Source: Blastococcus saxobsidens (lineage in GTDB: Bacteria; Actinomycetota; Actinomycetes; Mycobacteriales; Geodermatophilaceae). Taken from it: a stretch of DNA of 64,000 bases. The stretch covers positions 62,001 to 126,000 of the forward strand of contig NZ_JAAGWG010000010.1 of assembly GCF_010682065.1 (NCBI RefSeq). The letters are read 5' to 3'. The translations under genes were made by a program, and so were the position numbers. Positions within the stretch are counted from its first letter, which is position 1. Every line of letters begins with the position of its first letter. This document shows, piece by piece, positions 50,676 to 59,853 of the stretch. The notes under the pieces were generated by a model. That model was not told the origin of the DNA and did not search any database. It worked only from the letters and a program-made list of their open reading frames with translations.

Positions 50676-53020
50676 CAGGCGGTGACCTCCAGGGGCTCGA
50701 CCACGGTCTGCGGGTGCAGGACCCGGTCGAACCCGACCGTGCGACGGGGCCCGGCCAGCGTGTACCGGAGGGTCTCCCGCACGTCGGCGCTGGAGGCGCC
50801 CACCCGGAGTTCCACCTCGCCCGGCTCCACGATCCGCGAACCGGCCCGGCCGGTGAAGGAGGTCAGGTCGGCGTGCAGGGCGAAGCGGACGGTCGCGGCC
50901 GCTCCCGGCGCCAGGTCGACCCGGCGCGCGGCCACCAGTGCCTGCACCGGCCGGACCACCTCGGCCACCGGGTCGTGCAGGTAGACCTGCACGACCTCGG
51001 TCACCTCGCGGCCGGTCTCGTTGCGGAGCTCGACCGCCAGCTCGGCGGTGCCGTCGGTCGCCCACTCCGGGCCGCCGGCCGCCCGGACGCCGGACCAGGT
51101 GGCGGCGCCGTAGCCCAGGCCGTGCCCGAAGGGGAACAGCGGCGTGGGGTCCACCGTGCTCACGTCGGTCCTGCGGCCCAGCGGCGAGGCGAGGTAGGTG
51201 CTCGGCTGGCTGCCGCCCTCCCGCGGGAAGCTCACCGGCAGCCGGCCCGAGGGGGCCACCCGGCCGCTGAGGACGTCGGCGATCGCCGGGCCGCCCTCCT
51301 CGCCGGGGAAGAACCCGCACAGCACCGCGGCGAGCCGGTCGACCTGGCGCGAGAGCTCGTAGGGGCGGCCGCTGAGCAGCACGAGCACCACCGGCTTCCC
51401 CGTCCCGAGGAGCGCCTCCAGCAGCTCCTCCTGACGACCGGGCAGCCGCAGGTCCACCGCGTCGCAGCCCTCGCCCGAGGTGCCGTTGCCGAACAGCCCG
51501 GCCTTGTCCCCCAGGACGGCGACCACGACGTCGGCCTCCGCCGCGACGCGCACGGCGGCCTCGATCGCCTCGTCGTCGCCACCGACCACCGGGCACCCCT
51601 CGGCGACGACGACGTCGAAGGCCTCCGGCGCCTTCTTCAGCGCGTCGGCCAGGGTCGGGATGTCGACGCCCACGGGCACGTCGGGGTGGTGCACGCCGAC
51701 GTGCATCGGGAAGGAGTAGCAGCCCAGCATCGCCTCGGCGGTGTCGGCGCGGGGACCGACGACCGCCAGCCGCGCCCCGGCCGCCAGCGGCAGCGTGCCG
51801 TCGTTGGCCAGCAGCACCACCGACCGGCGGGCGAGGTCGCCGGCCACGGCCCGCGACTCCTCCGGGTCCAGGTCCACCTCGCCGTCGAGCACCGCCGGCG
51901 AGTCGGGCGACCAGTCGGGGTCCAGCAGGCCCAGCTCGCACTTCTGCAGCAGCACGCGGCGCAGCGCCCGGTCCACCAGCGCCTCGTCCACGGCACCGGC
52001 GCGCACCGCCTCGACCAGCGGCTCGCCGTAGCAGGCCACGGTCGGCAGCTCGACGTCGATCCCGGCCTCCAGGGCCAGCGCGGCGGCCTCGCCGGGCGAG
52101 CCGGCCACGGCGTGCAGCGTCTGCAGGAAGGCGACCGAGAAGTAGTCGGCGACCACGGTCCCGGTGAAGCCGTAGGTCTCGCGCAGCAGGGTGGTGAGCA
52201 GCGCGGCATCGCCGGCCGCGGGCACGCCGTCGGTGTCGGTGTAGCTGTTCATCACCGAGCGGGCGCCGGCCCGCAGGGCCATCTCGAACGGCGGGAGGAA
52301 CACGTCGGCGATCTCGCGGGGTCCGGCCGAGACCGGGGCCAGGTTGCGGCCCGCCCGCGAGGCGGAGTAGCCGACGAAGTGCTTGAGCGTCGCCACGATC
52401 CCGCTGGACTCCAGGCCGCGGACGTACGCGCTGCCGATGGTGCCCACCAGGTGCGGGTCCTCGCCCATGGTCTCCTCGACCCGCCCCCAGCGCATGTCCC
52501 GGGCGACGTCGAACACCGGGGCGAGCCCCTGGTGGACGCCCAGCCGGCGCATGCTCGCGCCGATCATCGCGCCCATCCGTTCGACGAGCTCCGGGTCGAA
52601 GCTGGCCGCCCAGCACAACGGCGAGGGGAAGACCGTCGCCGTCCACGCCGCGAGCCCGGTGAGGCACTCCTCGTGCACCAGCGCCGGGATGCCGTGCCGG
52701 CCGGCGGCCATGATCTGCCGCTGGCTCTCCGCCAGGCCCTTGGCGCCCAGGAAGGGGTCGACGGGGGCCGTGCCGAACGGCCGGGTCAGCTGGCCCAGGC
52801 CAATGCCGATCAGCTGGTCCCAGTCCGCCGGCGCCGCGGCCATGTCGTGCTGGTGCGGGGCGACCTCGCCCTCGGTGGCGTCGATGCCGACCCACACGCC
52901 GTACAGCTGGGCGACCTTCTCCTCCAGCGTCATGCGGTCGACGAGGTCGGCGACCCGGTCCTCGGCGGGGACCTCCGGATCGCGCCAGAGCGCAGCGTCG
53001 TTGTCGGGGTTGAGAACCAT
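50675..53020 (-). CDS. GH3 beta-xylosidase/beta-glucosidase
   Basis: A 781-residue family 3 glycosidase. The N-terminal barrel holds MTLEEKVAQLYG, HEECLTGLAAWTATVFPSPL, LKHFVGYSASRAGRN (substrate-binding Lys-His) and the nucleophile D292 in TVVADYFSVAFLQ. The alpha/beta sandwich (about 380-570) has ARRSVVLLANDGTLPL and SGEGCDAVDLRLPGRQEELLEAL, and a fibronectin-like domain closes the protein (EWATDGTAELAVELRNETGREVTEVVQVYLHDP). Sequence style and context favour a beta-xylosidase, but glucosidase activity cannot be excluded. No signal peptide is present. ATG 53020 is used; the gene follows the xylanase by 123 bases. Confidence 0.92.
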   Translation of the reverse strand: MVLNPDNDAALWRDPEVPAEDRVADLVDRMTLEEKVAQLYGVWVGIDATEGEVAPHQHDMAAAPADWDQLIGIGLGQLTRPFGTAPVDPFLGAKGLAESQRQIMAAGRHGIPALVHEECLTGLAAWTATVFPSPLCWAASFDPELVERMGAMIGASMRRLGVHQGLAPVFDVARDMRWGRVEETMGEDPHLVGTIGSAYVRGLESSGIVATLKHFVGYSASRAGRNLAPVSAGPREIADVFLPPFEMALRAGARSVMNSYTDTDGVPAAGDAALLTTLLRETYGFTGTVVADYFSVAFLQTLHAVAGSPGEAAALALEAGIDVELPTVACYGEPLVEAVRAGAVDEALVDRALRRVLLQKCELGLLDPDWSPDSPAVLDGEVDLDPEESRAVAGDLARRSVVLLANDGTLPLAAGARLAVVGPRADTAEAMLGCYSFPMHVGVHHPDVPVGVDIPTLADALKKAPEAFDVVVAEGCPVVGGDDEAIEAAVRVAAEADVVVAVLGDKAGLFGNGTSGEGCDAVDLRLPGRQEELLEALLGTGKPVVLVLLSGRPYELSRQVDRLAAVLCGFFPGEEGGPAIADVLSGRVAPSGRLPVSFPREGGSQPSTYLASPLGRRTDVSTVDPTPLFPFGHGLGYGAATWSGVRAAGGPEWATDGTAELAVELRNETGREVTEVVQVYLHDPVAEVVRPVQALVAARRVDLAPGAAATVRFALHADLTSFTGRAGSRIVEPGEVELRVGASSADVRETLRYTLAGPRRTVGFDRVLHPQTVVEPLEVTA

Positions 53021-53143
53021 GCCCGTGGAAGTCCGTCCTGTCTCGTGGTTGCTGGTGCGGCGGACCGGGCCGCCTGTGCCGGGGACGGGTGCGTCAGGGC
53101 GCCGCGCTCGCAGCATCCTGCCCCGGTCCCGGGTGGTACGCGG

Positions 53144-54415
53144 TCAGGCCAGGACGACCTCCGGCGTCGGCGCGTCGTGCCGCAGCGCCCACGTCGCGGA
53201 GCCGCCCGCCACCGACACGGAGTAGTCGCCGGCCCAGCCGCGCACCCGGACCCGGCCCTCGCCGTCGGTCCGCATCGGCGTCGGGGCGAGCCACCACTCC
53301 TCCTTGACCAGCCCGCGCAGGGCGTCGTAGGCCGGCTTGGGGGTGCCGTCGGCACGCACCAGCCCGGCCGGGGCGCCCAGCCAGGCGCCGCGGTCGGTGA
53401 TCCCCCAGTAGGTCACCGCCTCGACGGCCGGGTGTCCCAGCAGGGTGCGGTAGTGGCGGACGACGTCGTCGGCCTGGCGGGCCTCGCCCTCCGGGGTGGA
53501 GGGCCACTCCGGGACCTGGTGGTCGTTGAGGTCCACGATCTCCGGCGGCATGAGGTCCCCGGAGACCAGGGTGGTCTCGGTCCAGTGCAGCGGCAGGCCG
53601 TAGCGGGCGAACCGCTCGAGAACCTCCAGGGTGCGTTCCTCGCCCCAGTAGCCCTGGTGCATGTGGCTCTGCAGGCCGATCGCGTCCACCTGCACCCCGG
53701 CCTCGAGGACGCCCTCGACGAGGCACTCGTAGGCCGTGGAGAGGTTGAAGTCGTTGAGGACGAGGGTCGCGGCGGGGTTCGCCGCCCGCGCCTCCTCGAA
53801 GGCGAGCCGGACGGTCGGGATGCGACCGATGCTGCGGCACAACCGGGTGATCGCGTTCTGCTCGGGCTCGTTGGCGAAGACCGGCATGATCACGACCTCG
53901 TTGATCGCGTCCCAGGTGTCGATCAGGCCGGCCATGCCGGCGGCCTCCCGCCGGACCCGGGCCCGCACGATCTGCTCGACGTCCTCGTCGGAGTAGGCGC
54001 GCAGCCAGTCCGGGGCCAGGGTGTGCCAGACCAGCGGATGACCCTTGACCGTCACCCCGCGGTCGCGGAACCACTCGGCCGTGACCTGCAGCCGGCGGGT
54101 GTCGGGCCGGCCCTGCTCCGGCTCGAACCCGGCCCAGTAGAACGGCAGCGTCGCGGTGTTGAACACGTCGAGCCAGAGCTCCTCGAGCCGCTGGGCGGCC
54201 TCGGGCTCGGCGCCGCCGAAGACGTTCTCCCGCGCCCCGTCCTGCTCCTCGTTGGCCAGTCCCACGAAGTCGAAACCGATGTTGCCGAACCCGAACCCGT
54301 GCCGCACCTGCTCGACGGTCACGTCGCTGTCGGCGCAGGGCGAGCCGTCGGCACGGCGCACGGTGAGGGTCGCCTCGACGCTCCGGACGGCGTCGAGGGA
54401 CGTGGCAGGGGTCAT
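53144..54415 (-). CDS. Endo-1,4-beta-xylanase, GH10, cytoplasmic
   Basis: A 423-residue GH10 enzyme. Catalytic blocks: VKGHPLVWHTLAPDWL, the acid/base E173 in IDTWDAINEVV, LQSHMHQGYWG, the nucleophile E280 in LHWTETTLVSG, and EAVTYWGITDRGAWLGAPAGL. The first 50 residues form a small beta region (VEATLTVRRADGSPCADSD) and the last 45 another (GEGRVRVRGWAGDYSVSVAGG). There is neither a signal peptide nor a carbohydrate-binding module, so it should act on imported oligosaccharides. ATG 54415 lies eight bases from the LacI-type operator, which therefore covers its promoter. Confidence 0.93.
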   Translation of the reverse strand: MTPATSLDAVRSVEATLTVRRADGSPCADSDVTVEQVRHGFGFGNIGFDFVGLANEEQDGARENVFGGAEPEAAQRLEELWLDVFNTATLPFYWAGFEPEQGRPDTRRLQVTAEWFRDRGVTVKGHPLVWHTLAPDWLRAYSDEDVEQIVRARVRREAAGMAGLIDTWDAINEVVIMPVFANEPEQNAITRLCRSIGRIPTVRLAFEEARAANPAATLVLNDFNLSTAYECLVEGVLEAGVQVDAIGLQSHMHQGYWGEERTLEVLERFARYGLPLHWTETTLVSGDLMPPEIVDLNDHQVPEWPSTPEGEARQADDVVRHYRTLLGHPAVEAVTYWGITDRGAWLGAPAGLVRADGTPKPAYDALRGLVKEEWWLAPTPMRTDGEGRVRVRGWAGDYSVSVAGGSATWALRHDAPTPEVVLA

Positions 54416-54422
54416 GGCGCGA

Positions 54423-54442
54423 AATCGTTATCGACAACGATT
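54423..54442. promoter_or_regulatory. LacI-family operator between divergent xylan operons
   Basis: AATCGTTATCGACAACGATT is a near-perfect palindrome with seven-base arms and a central CG, the classical LacI/GalR operator form. It sits just upstream of the xylanase ATG and overlaps a plus-strand TTGACA (54441-54446) that could be the -35 of the binding-protein gene. It can thus repress both directions. Confidence 0.85.
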
Positions 54443-54523
54443 GACAGCGCAAGCCCTTGCTGCAACCTTCTCGTTGCGTGTCCCACGCCACAGGCGGCGT
54501 GCGGCGAGACGAAGGGGTCAGAC

Positions 54524-55822
54524 ATGCGGCGTTCGGGGCGAGCAGCTCTCTCGGTGCTCTGCAGCAGCGCGGTGCTGCTGACAGCCAGTGCCTGCGGCAG
54601 TGGCGATGACAGCAGCGCATCGGGGGGCGACGAGAACACGATCACCTGGTGGCACAACTCGAACAACGAGCCCGGCAAGGGCTACTACGAGCAGGTCGCC
54701 GCGGACTTCGAGGACGCCAACCCCGGCGTCGAGGTCGAGGTCGTCGCCATGGCCCACGAGGACATGGTCGACAAGCTGGCGGCGGCGTTCCAGAGCGGCG
54801 ACGTGCCCGACGTCTACATGGAGCGTGGCGGCGGCGAGCTCGGCGACCACGTGGAGGCCGGCCTCGTCCGTGACATCTCCGAGGCCGCCTCCGAGGAGAT
54901 CGACAAGCTGAACCCCGGCACCCTGGCCGGCTGGCAGGTCGACGACAAGACCTACGCGCTGCCGTTCTCCGTCGGCGTCGTCGGTTTCTGGTACAACACC
55001 GAGCTCTTCGAGCAGGCGGGCATCACCGAGCCGCCGGCCACGATGGAGGAGCTGGCCACCACCGTCGAGCAGCTCAAGGCGGCCGGGATCACCCCGCTCT
55101 CCGTCGGCGCCGGCGACAAGTGGCCCGCCGCGCACTACTGGTACTACACGGCGCTGCGTGCCTGCTCCGAGGACGTGCTGACCGACGCCGTCAGCAGCCT
55201 GGACTTCTCCGACCCATGCTTCGTCGAGGCGGGTGAGGCGCTCGCGACCTTCATCGAGACCGAGCCCTTCAACCCCGGCTTCCTGACCACGCCGGCGCAG
55301 GAGGGTGCCACCTCGGCCTCCGGCCTGCTGGCCACCGGCCAGGTCGCCATGGAGCTCGCGGGCCACTGGGAGCCCGGCGTCATGCAGGGCCTCACCGACA
55401 ACGGCGAGGGCCTCGGCGACAAGACCGGCTGGTTCCCGTTCCCCGCGATCGAGGGCGGCGAGGGTGACCCCGAGGCCGCGCTCGGTGGCGGTGACGCGTG
55501 GGCGGTCGCCCAGGAGGCGCCCGACGCCTCGGTCGACCTGGTGAAGTACCTGCTCTCCGACGAGGTCCAGCAGGGCTTCGCCGAGAACGACATGGGTCTG
55601 CCGACCAACCCGGCCGCGGCCGACTCGGTCACCGACCCGGCTCTCGCGGAGCTGCTCGAGGTGCGCGACACCGCTCCGTTCGTCCAGCTCTACTTCGACA
55701 CGGCGTTCGGCACGTCGGTCGGCAACGCGATGAACGACGCGGTGGCCCTGCTCTTCGCCGGCCAGGCGACGCCGGAGGAGATCGTGGAGCAGACGCAAGA
55801 GGCCGCGGACCGGGAGAAGTGA
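54524..55822 (+). CDS. Extracellular sugar-binding lipoprotein of ABC importer
   Basis: A 432-residue family 1 solute-binding protein. MRRSGRAALSVLCSSAVLLTASAC is a lipoprotein signal with the lipobox TASAC; the mature protein starts at Cys24. ITWWHNSNNEPGKGYYEQVAADFEDANPGVEVEVV and YALPFSVGVVGFWYNTELFEQAGI are typical of oligosaccharide binders. Context suggests xylo-oligosaccharides or arabinoxylo-oligosaccharides as ligands. ATG 54524 is the start giving a complete signal. The gene is first of an operon with two permeases and is transcribed away from the xylanase, sharing the operator region. Confidence 0.93.
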   Translation: MRRSGRAALSVLCSSAVLLTASACGSGDDSSASGGDENTITWWHNSNNEPGKGYYEQVAADFEDANPGVEVEVVAMAHEDMVDKLAAAFQSGDVPDVYMERGGGELGDHVEAGLVRDISEAASEEIDKLNPGTLAGWQVDDKTYALPFSVGVVGFWYNTELFEQAGITEPPATMEELATTVEQLKAAGITPLSVGAGDKWPAAHYWYYTALRACSEDVLTDAVSSLDFSDPCFVEAGEALATFIETEPFNPGFLTTPAQEGATSASGLLATGQVAMELAGHWEPGVMQGLTDNGEGLGDKTGWFPFPAIEGGEGDPEAALGGGDAWAVAQEAPDASVDLVKYLLSDEVQQGFAENDMGLPTNPAAADSVTDPALAELLEVRDTAPFVQLYFDTAFGTSVGNAMNDAVALLFAGQATPEEIVEQTQEAADREK

Positions 55823-55829
55823 TCCGTCC

Positions 55830-56813
55830 ATGACCTCACCGGTGACCGCTGCGCCGGAGGAGACCGACCCCGGCGCAGCGGTCACCCGGCGCGCGGAAGC
55901 GCGCCGGGTGACCGGCAGATCCAGCGCCGGGAAGCGGCGTCAGCGCCTGGAGATCGCCATGTTCGTGGCGCCGGCGCTGGCGCTGATGGCGATCTTCGTC
56001 GTCTACCCGGTCTACTCCGCCGCCCGGATGTCGATGTACCGCTGGAAGGGCTTCGGCCCGCTGGTGGACTTCGTCGGGCTGCAGAACTACGTGCGCGTCC
56101 TGACCGACGACGTCTTCACCGACGCCGTCGTCCACAACTTCATCATCGTGTTCGCCTCGATCCTGGTGCAGCTGCCGCTGGGCCTGGCCCTGGCGCTGCT
56201 GCTCAACCGGCGCATCCGCGGCCGGGGCCTGCTGCGCACGATCATCTTCGTCCCGTACGTGCTGGCCGAGGTGATCGCCGGCGTCGTGTGGTTCCAGATG
56301 CTCCAGCCGCGCACCGGTCTCCTGGAGACCGTGCTCGGCTCGGTCGGCATCCCGGTTCCCGAGCAGGGCTTCCTGGGCACCCCCGACCTGGCCCTGGCGA
56401 CGGTGTTCGTGGTGCTCACCTGGAAGTACCTGGGCCTGGCGGTGCTGCTCTTCCTCGCCGGGCTGCAGGGGGTCCCCGACGAGCTGCACGAGGCCGCTCA
56501 GCTCGACGGCGCCTCGTGGTGGCAGGTCCAGCGCCGCATCGCGATCCCGTTGATCGCCCCGACCATCCGGACGTGGGTCTTCCTGTCGATGATCGGGTCG
56601 CTGCAGCTGTTCGACATGGTCTGGATCCTCACCGGCGGTGGACCGGCGAACGCGACGACCACGATGGCCACCTACCTGATCAGCCAGGGCACGCAGAGCG
56701 GCAACTTCGGCATCGCCGGGGCGGCGTCGGTCGTGCTGTTCCTGATCGGTTTCGTGATGGCGGTGGCCTACCAGTTCCTGGTGCTGCGCCGCGACACGAA
56801 GGCAGACGCGTGA
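55830..56813 (+). CDS. Sugar ABC transporter permease (MalF/UgpA type)
   Basis: A 327-residue inner-membrane permease with six helices after a 45-residue cytoplasmic tail. The ATPase-docking EAA loop is DELHEAAQLDGASWWQVQRRIAIPLIAP at about residue 220. LAEVIAGVVWFQMLQP and TGGGPANATTTMATYL are family features. It follows the binding-protein gene by 7 bases and pairs with the second permease to form the channel. Confidence 0.93.
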   Translation: MTSPVTAAPEETDPGAAVTRRAEARRVTGRSSAGKRRQRLEIAMFVAPALALMAIFVVYPVYSAARMSMYRWKGFGPLVDFVGLQNYVRVLTDDVFTDAVVHNFIIVFASILVQLPLGLALALLLNRRIRGRGLLRTIIFVPYVLAEVIAGVVWFQMLQPRTGLLETVLGSVGIPVPEQGFLGTPDLALATVFVVLTWKYLGLAVLLFLAGLQGVPDELHEAAQLDGASWWQVQRRIAIPLIAPTIRTWVFLSMIGSLQLFDMVWILTGGGPANATTTMATYLISQGTQSGNFGIAGAASVVLFLIGFVMAVAYQFLVLRRDTKADA

Positions 56814-56850
56814 TCCCCCCGGGGCACGCCCGCGAGAGGAGGACCCGCTG

Positions 56851-57687
56851 ATGGCACGGCGGTCGACGGCGTACGGGCGGGGCGGCCCGCTCGTCTACCT
56901 GATCGCGGCCCTGGTCGTGGCCCTCACGCTCGGGCCGGTGCTCTACGGGGCGCTCGGTGGCTTCCGCAGCAACGAGCAGCTCGCGCGCGATCCCGCCGCG
57001 CTCCCCGATCCCTGGGTGTTCGGGAACTACGGGAACGTCCTCTCGAACTCCTCGTTCTGGACCTACGCGCTCAACTCCACGGTCATCGCCCTCATCACCA
57101 CGGCGGTGGCGGTGCTGGCCGGTGTCATGGCCGCGTACCCGCTGGCGCGGTACCAGTTCAAGCTCCGGGAGCCGCTGTTCCTGGTCTTCGTCCTGGGCCT
57201 GCTCTTCCCGGCGGCGGTGGCGATCGTGCCGCTGTTCATCCTGATCACGCGCGATCTGCAGCTCGGCAACACCTGGTGGGGCGTGGCGCTGCCGCAGGCG
57301 GCCTTCGCCCTGCCGGTGACGGTGGTGATCCTGCGGCCGTTCCTGATGGCGCTGCCCAAGGAGCTGGAGGAGGCCGCCATGATCGACGGCGCCTCGCGGA
57401 TCCGGATCTTCTGGCGGATCGCGCTGCCGCTGTCCATGCCCGGCCTGGTCACCGTCGGCGTCCTGGCGTTCGTCGCGTCCTGGAACGCCTACCTCCTGCC
57501 GCTGCTGCTCCTGCAGGGGGACACGCGCACCCTCCCGCTGGGCGTGGCGGACTTCTCCACGCAGTACTCGGCCGACACGGCCGGCGTGCTGGCGTTCACC
57601 ACCATTGCGATGATCCCCGCGCTGATCCTGTTCCTCGCCATGCAGCGGCGGATCGTCAGCGGGCTGCAGGGAGCGGTGAAGGGCTGA
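56851..57687 (+). CDS. Sugar ABC transporter permease (MalG/UgpE type)
   Basis: A 278-residue permease with six helices. The EAA loop is KELEEAAMIDGASRIRIFWRIALPLSMPGL at about residue 170. LGGFRSNEQLARDPAALPDPWVFGNYGNVL is the usual periplasmic first loop, and FVASWNAYLLPLLLLQGDTRTLPLG lies near the C-terminus. GAGAGGAGG just before ATG 56851 is a strong ribosome site. The gene ends the importer operon, with a strong hairpin 53 bases downstream. Confidence 0.93.
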   Translation: MARRSTAYGRGGPLVYLIAALVVALTLGPVLYGALGGFRSNEQLARDPAALPDPWVFGNYGNVLSNSSFWTYALNSTVIALITTAVAVLAGVMAAYPLARYQFKLREPLFLVFVLGLLFPAAVAIVPLFILITRDLQLGNTWWGVALPQAAFALPVTVVILRPFLMALPKELEEAAMIDGASRIRIFWRIALPLSMPGLVTVGVLAFVASWNAYLLPLLLLQGDTRTLPLGVADFSTQYSADTAGVLAFTTIAMIPALILFLAMQRRIVSGLQGAVKG

Positions 57688-57739
57688 GTCCGGCACCAGC
57701 CGGGATGCGGTACCCACGGTCCATCGACACCCGCCGGTC

Positions 57740-57774
57740 ACCCCGGCGGTCAGGCCCGGCCTGACCGCCGGGGT
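57740..57774 (+). terminator. Hairpin terminator of the importer operon
   Basis: Arms of 17 bp (ACCCCGGCGGTCAGGCC and its exact complement) around a single central base. It lies between the second permease and the regulator gene. Confidence 0.8.
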
Positions 57775-57795
57775 CCGGACGACGAGAGGTTGCAC

Positions 57796-58875
57796 ATGAC
57801 GCTCGACTCCACGCGTGACCCCGTCGCGGGCGCGCGCGTCGTCCCTCAGGTCGTTCCCTCCCCCTCGCTGCGCGGCCGAGTGACCATGCAGCAGGTGGCC
57901 GCGGAGGCCGGCGTCTCCATCTCCACGGTGTCCAAGGTGATCAACGGGCGCTACGGGGTGTCGGCGGAGACGATCGAGCACGTCGGCTCGGTCATCGACC
58001 GGCTCGGCTACGAGGCGAGCCTCGTCGCGCGCAGCCTGCGCAACCACCGGACCAACGTCATCGGCGTGCTGGTCATGGACTTCGAGCCCTTCAGCACCGA
58101 GGTGCTCAAGGGTGTCGCCGACGCGATCCACGGCTCCGGGTACGAGCTGATCGCCTACTCCGCGGGTGGCCACCTGGGGGCCCGCGAGGGGTGGGAGCGG
58201 CGGTCACTGAGCCGGCTCATGGGCAGCCTCGTCGACGGCGCCGTCCTGGTCACCCCCACCGTGACCGACGTGCAGGCCGACGGGCCCGTGGTGGCCGTCG
58301 ACCCGCACACCGGCCCCGCCGGGTTGCCCTCGGTGGCGGCGGACAACCTGCAGGGAGCCCGCCTGGGCGTGGAGCACCTGCTCGCGCTGGGTCACACCCG
58401 TATCGGCATGATCACCGGTCGTGCGGACCTGATCTCCGCGCAGCAGCGCGAGCAGGGCTACTGCGAGGCGCTGCACGCGGCCGGGCTGGCGGCCGACCCG
58501 GCGCTGCGGCGCTCGGGTGGCTTCGAGCCGGAGCTGGCCCGGGAGGCGGCCCGCGAGCTGCTGTCGCGCCCCGACCGGCCCACCGCCGTGTTCGCGGCGA
58601 ACGACCTCTCCGCCCTGGCCACGCTCGAGGTCGCGGCCGAGCTCGGGCTCGACGTGCCCGGGCAGCTGTCCGTCGTCGGCTTCGACAACATCCCGGAGTC
58701 GGCGCTGGCCGAGCCCCCGCTGACCACGGTCCAGCAGCCGATCCGGCGGATGGGTCAGGAGGCGACCGCGATGCTGCTGGGGCTCATCGCCGGCGAGGAG
58801 CTCACCGGCCCCCACCGCACCCTGACCACCTCTGTGGTCGTGCGGGCGTCGACCGCCCCTCCCCGCGAGGCCTGA
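57796..58875 (+). CDS. LacI family transcriptional regulator
   Basis: A 359-residue repressor. The HTH and hinge helix are VTMQQVAAEAGVSISTVSKVINGRYGVSAETIEHVGSVIDRLGYEAS LVARSLR, at about residues 30-80. The periplasmic-binding-protein-like domain follows (VIGVLVMDFEPFSTEVLKGV, VGFDNIPESALAEPPLTTVQQP). A 28-residue N-terminal extension precedes the HTH. ATG 57796 is preceded by a GAGAGG ribosome site. The neighbouring operator at 54423-54442 is the expected target, with a xylan-derived sugar as probable inducer. It sits behind a terminator, so it probably has its own promoter. Confidence 0.92.
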   Translation: MTLDSTRDPVAGARVVPQVVPSPSLRGRVTMQQVAAEAGVSISTVSKVINGRYGVSAETIEHVGSVIDRLGYEASLVARSLRNHRTNVIGVLVMDFEPFSTEVLKGVADAIHGSGYELIAYSAGGHLGAREGWERRSLSRLMGSLVDGAVLVTPTVTDVQADGPVVAVDPHTGPAGLPSVAADNLQGARLGVEHLLALGHTRIGMITGRADLISAQQREQGYCEALHAAGLAADPALRRSGGFEPELAREAARELLSRPDRPTAVFAANDLSALATLEVAAELGLDVPGQLSVVGFDNIPESALAEPPLTTVQQPIRRMGQEATAMLLGLIAGEELTGPHRTLTTSVVVRASTAPPREA

Positions 58876-58890
58876 CCGGACGGTCCGGGC

Positions 58891-59739
58891 TCAGAGGCCG
58901 ACGAGCTCCTCCAGGGAGCCGACCTCGCCCCGGGTGAGCTTGCGGATCGAGCCGCTGCGCATGCGCTGCAGCTGGACCGGACCGACCGCCGTGCGGGTCA
59001 GCCGCGAGACGGGCAGGCCGACGTGGGCCAGCAGCCGGCGCACGATGTGCTTGCGCCCCTCGTGCAGGACGACCTCGACCACCGACTGGCCCGCGTGGGT
59101 GTCGACGACGCGGAAGGAGTCGACCTTCACCGGGCCGTCCTCCAGCTCGACACCGGACCGCAGCCGGCGGAACAGGTCCCGCGGCACCGAGCCCGAGACC
59201 TGCGCCAGGTAGGTCTTGCGCACCCCGTAGGAGGGGTGCGCCAGCCGGTGGGCCAGCTCGCCGTCGTTGGTCACCAGCAGCAGGCCCTCGGTGTCCTGGT
59301 CGAGGCGGCCGACGTGCACCAGCCCGGGGGCGAGGTCGCCGACCATGTCGCCGACGGTGGGCCGGTTCCGGTCGTCGGTCATGGCCGTGATGACCCCGGA
59401 GGGCTTGTTGATCGCGTAGGTGACGCGGTCGTCCCGGATCTCCAGCCGCACCCCGTCGACGGAGATCTTGTCGGTCTGGGCGTCCACCCGCATGCCCTGC
59501 ACGAGGACCTGCTTGCCGTTCACGCTGATCCGGCCGGCGTCGATCATGTCCTCGACCACCCGCCGCGACGCCACACCGGCCCGCGCCAGCACCTTCTGCA
59601 GCCGCTCGCCCTGCCGGTCGTCGTCGCCGTCGTCGGCCGCGGGCCGGTCGCCGGGGTGCGCCGGGGCCAGTTCCATGTCCTCGGACCAGCCGTCGCCGGC
59701 GTCGGTGGTGCTCTCGTCGTTCGGGGTCCCGGTGCTCAT
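58891..59739 (-). CDS. rluB: 23S rRNA pseudouridine synthase (RluB-like)
   Basis: A 282-residue RsuA/RluB-type pseudouridine synthase. An S4 domain (RLQKVLARAGVASRRVVEDMIDAGRISVNGK, about 44-80) precedes the catalytic domain. The catalytic Asp lies in VHVGRLDQDTEGLLLVTNDGELAHRLAHPS. KTYLAQVSG and HEGRKHIVRRLLAHVGLPVSRLTRTAVG are conserved blocks. A 40-residue acidic N-terminal extension is typical of actinobacteria. In M. tuberculosis its equivalent (Rv1711) is followed directly by cmk; here the xylan locus lies between. Confidence 0.93.
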   Translation of the reverse strand: MSTGTPNDESTTDAGDGWSEDMELAPAHPGDRPAADDGDDDRQGERLQKVLARAGVASRRVVEDMIDAGRISVNGKQVLVQGMRVDAQTDKISVDGVRLEIRDDRVTYAINKPSGVITAMTDDRNRPTVGDMVGDLAPGLVHVGRLDQDTEGLLLVTNDGELAHRLAHPSYGVRKTYLAQVSGSVPRDLFRRLRSGVELEDGPVKVDSFRVVDTHAGQSVVEVVLHEGRKHIVRRLLAHVGLPVSRLTRTAVGPVQLQRMRSGSIRKLTRGEVGSLEELVGL

Positions 59740-59853
59740 CGCCGTCCAGTGTCCCATCGGTTGCCCGCTCCCCCGACCGTCGCACCGCTGAAGAGGGTGA
59801 CCGGCCCGCCGGGAGGGTGGTGCAACGCACACGCCTGCGCCAGGATCCGGCCC

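Noticed and set aside
50714-55822. A plus-strand open frame of 1702 codons running antisense through the GH3 and GH10 genes into the binding-protein gene
   Set aside because: Only its last 432 codons (from ATG 54524) are real. The rest is an antisense shadow caused by high GC at third positions and has no motifs.
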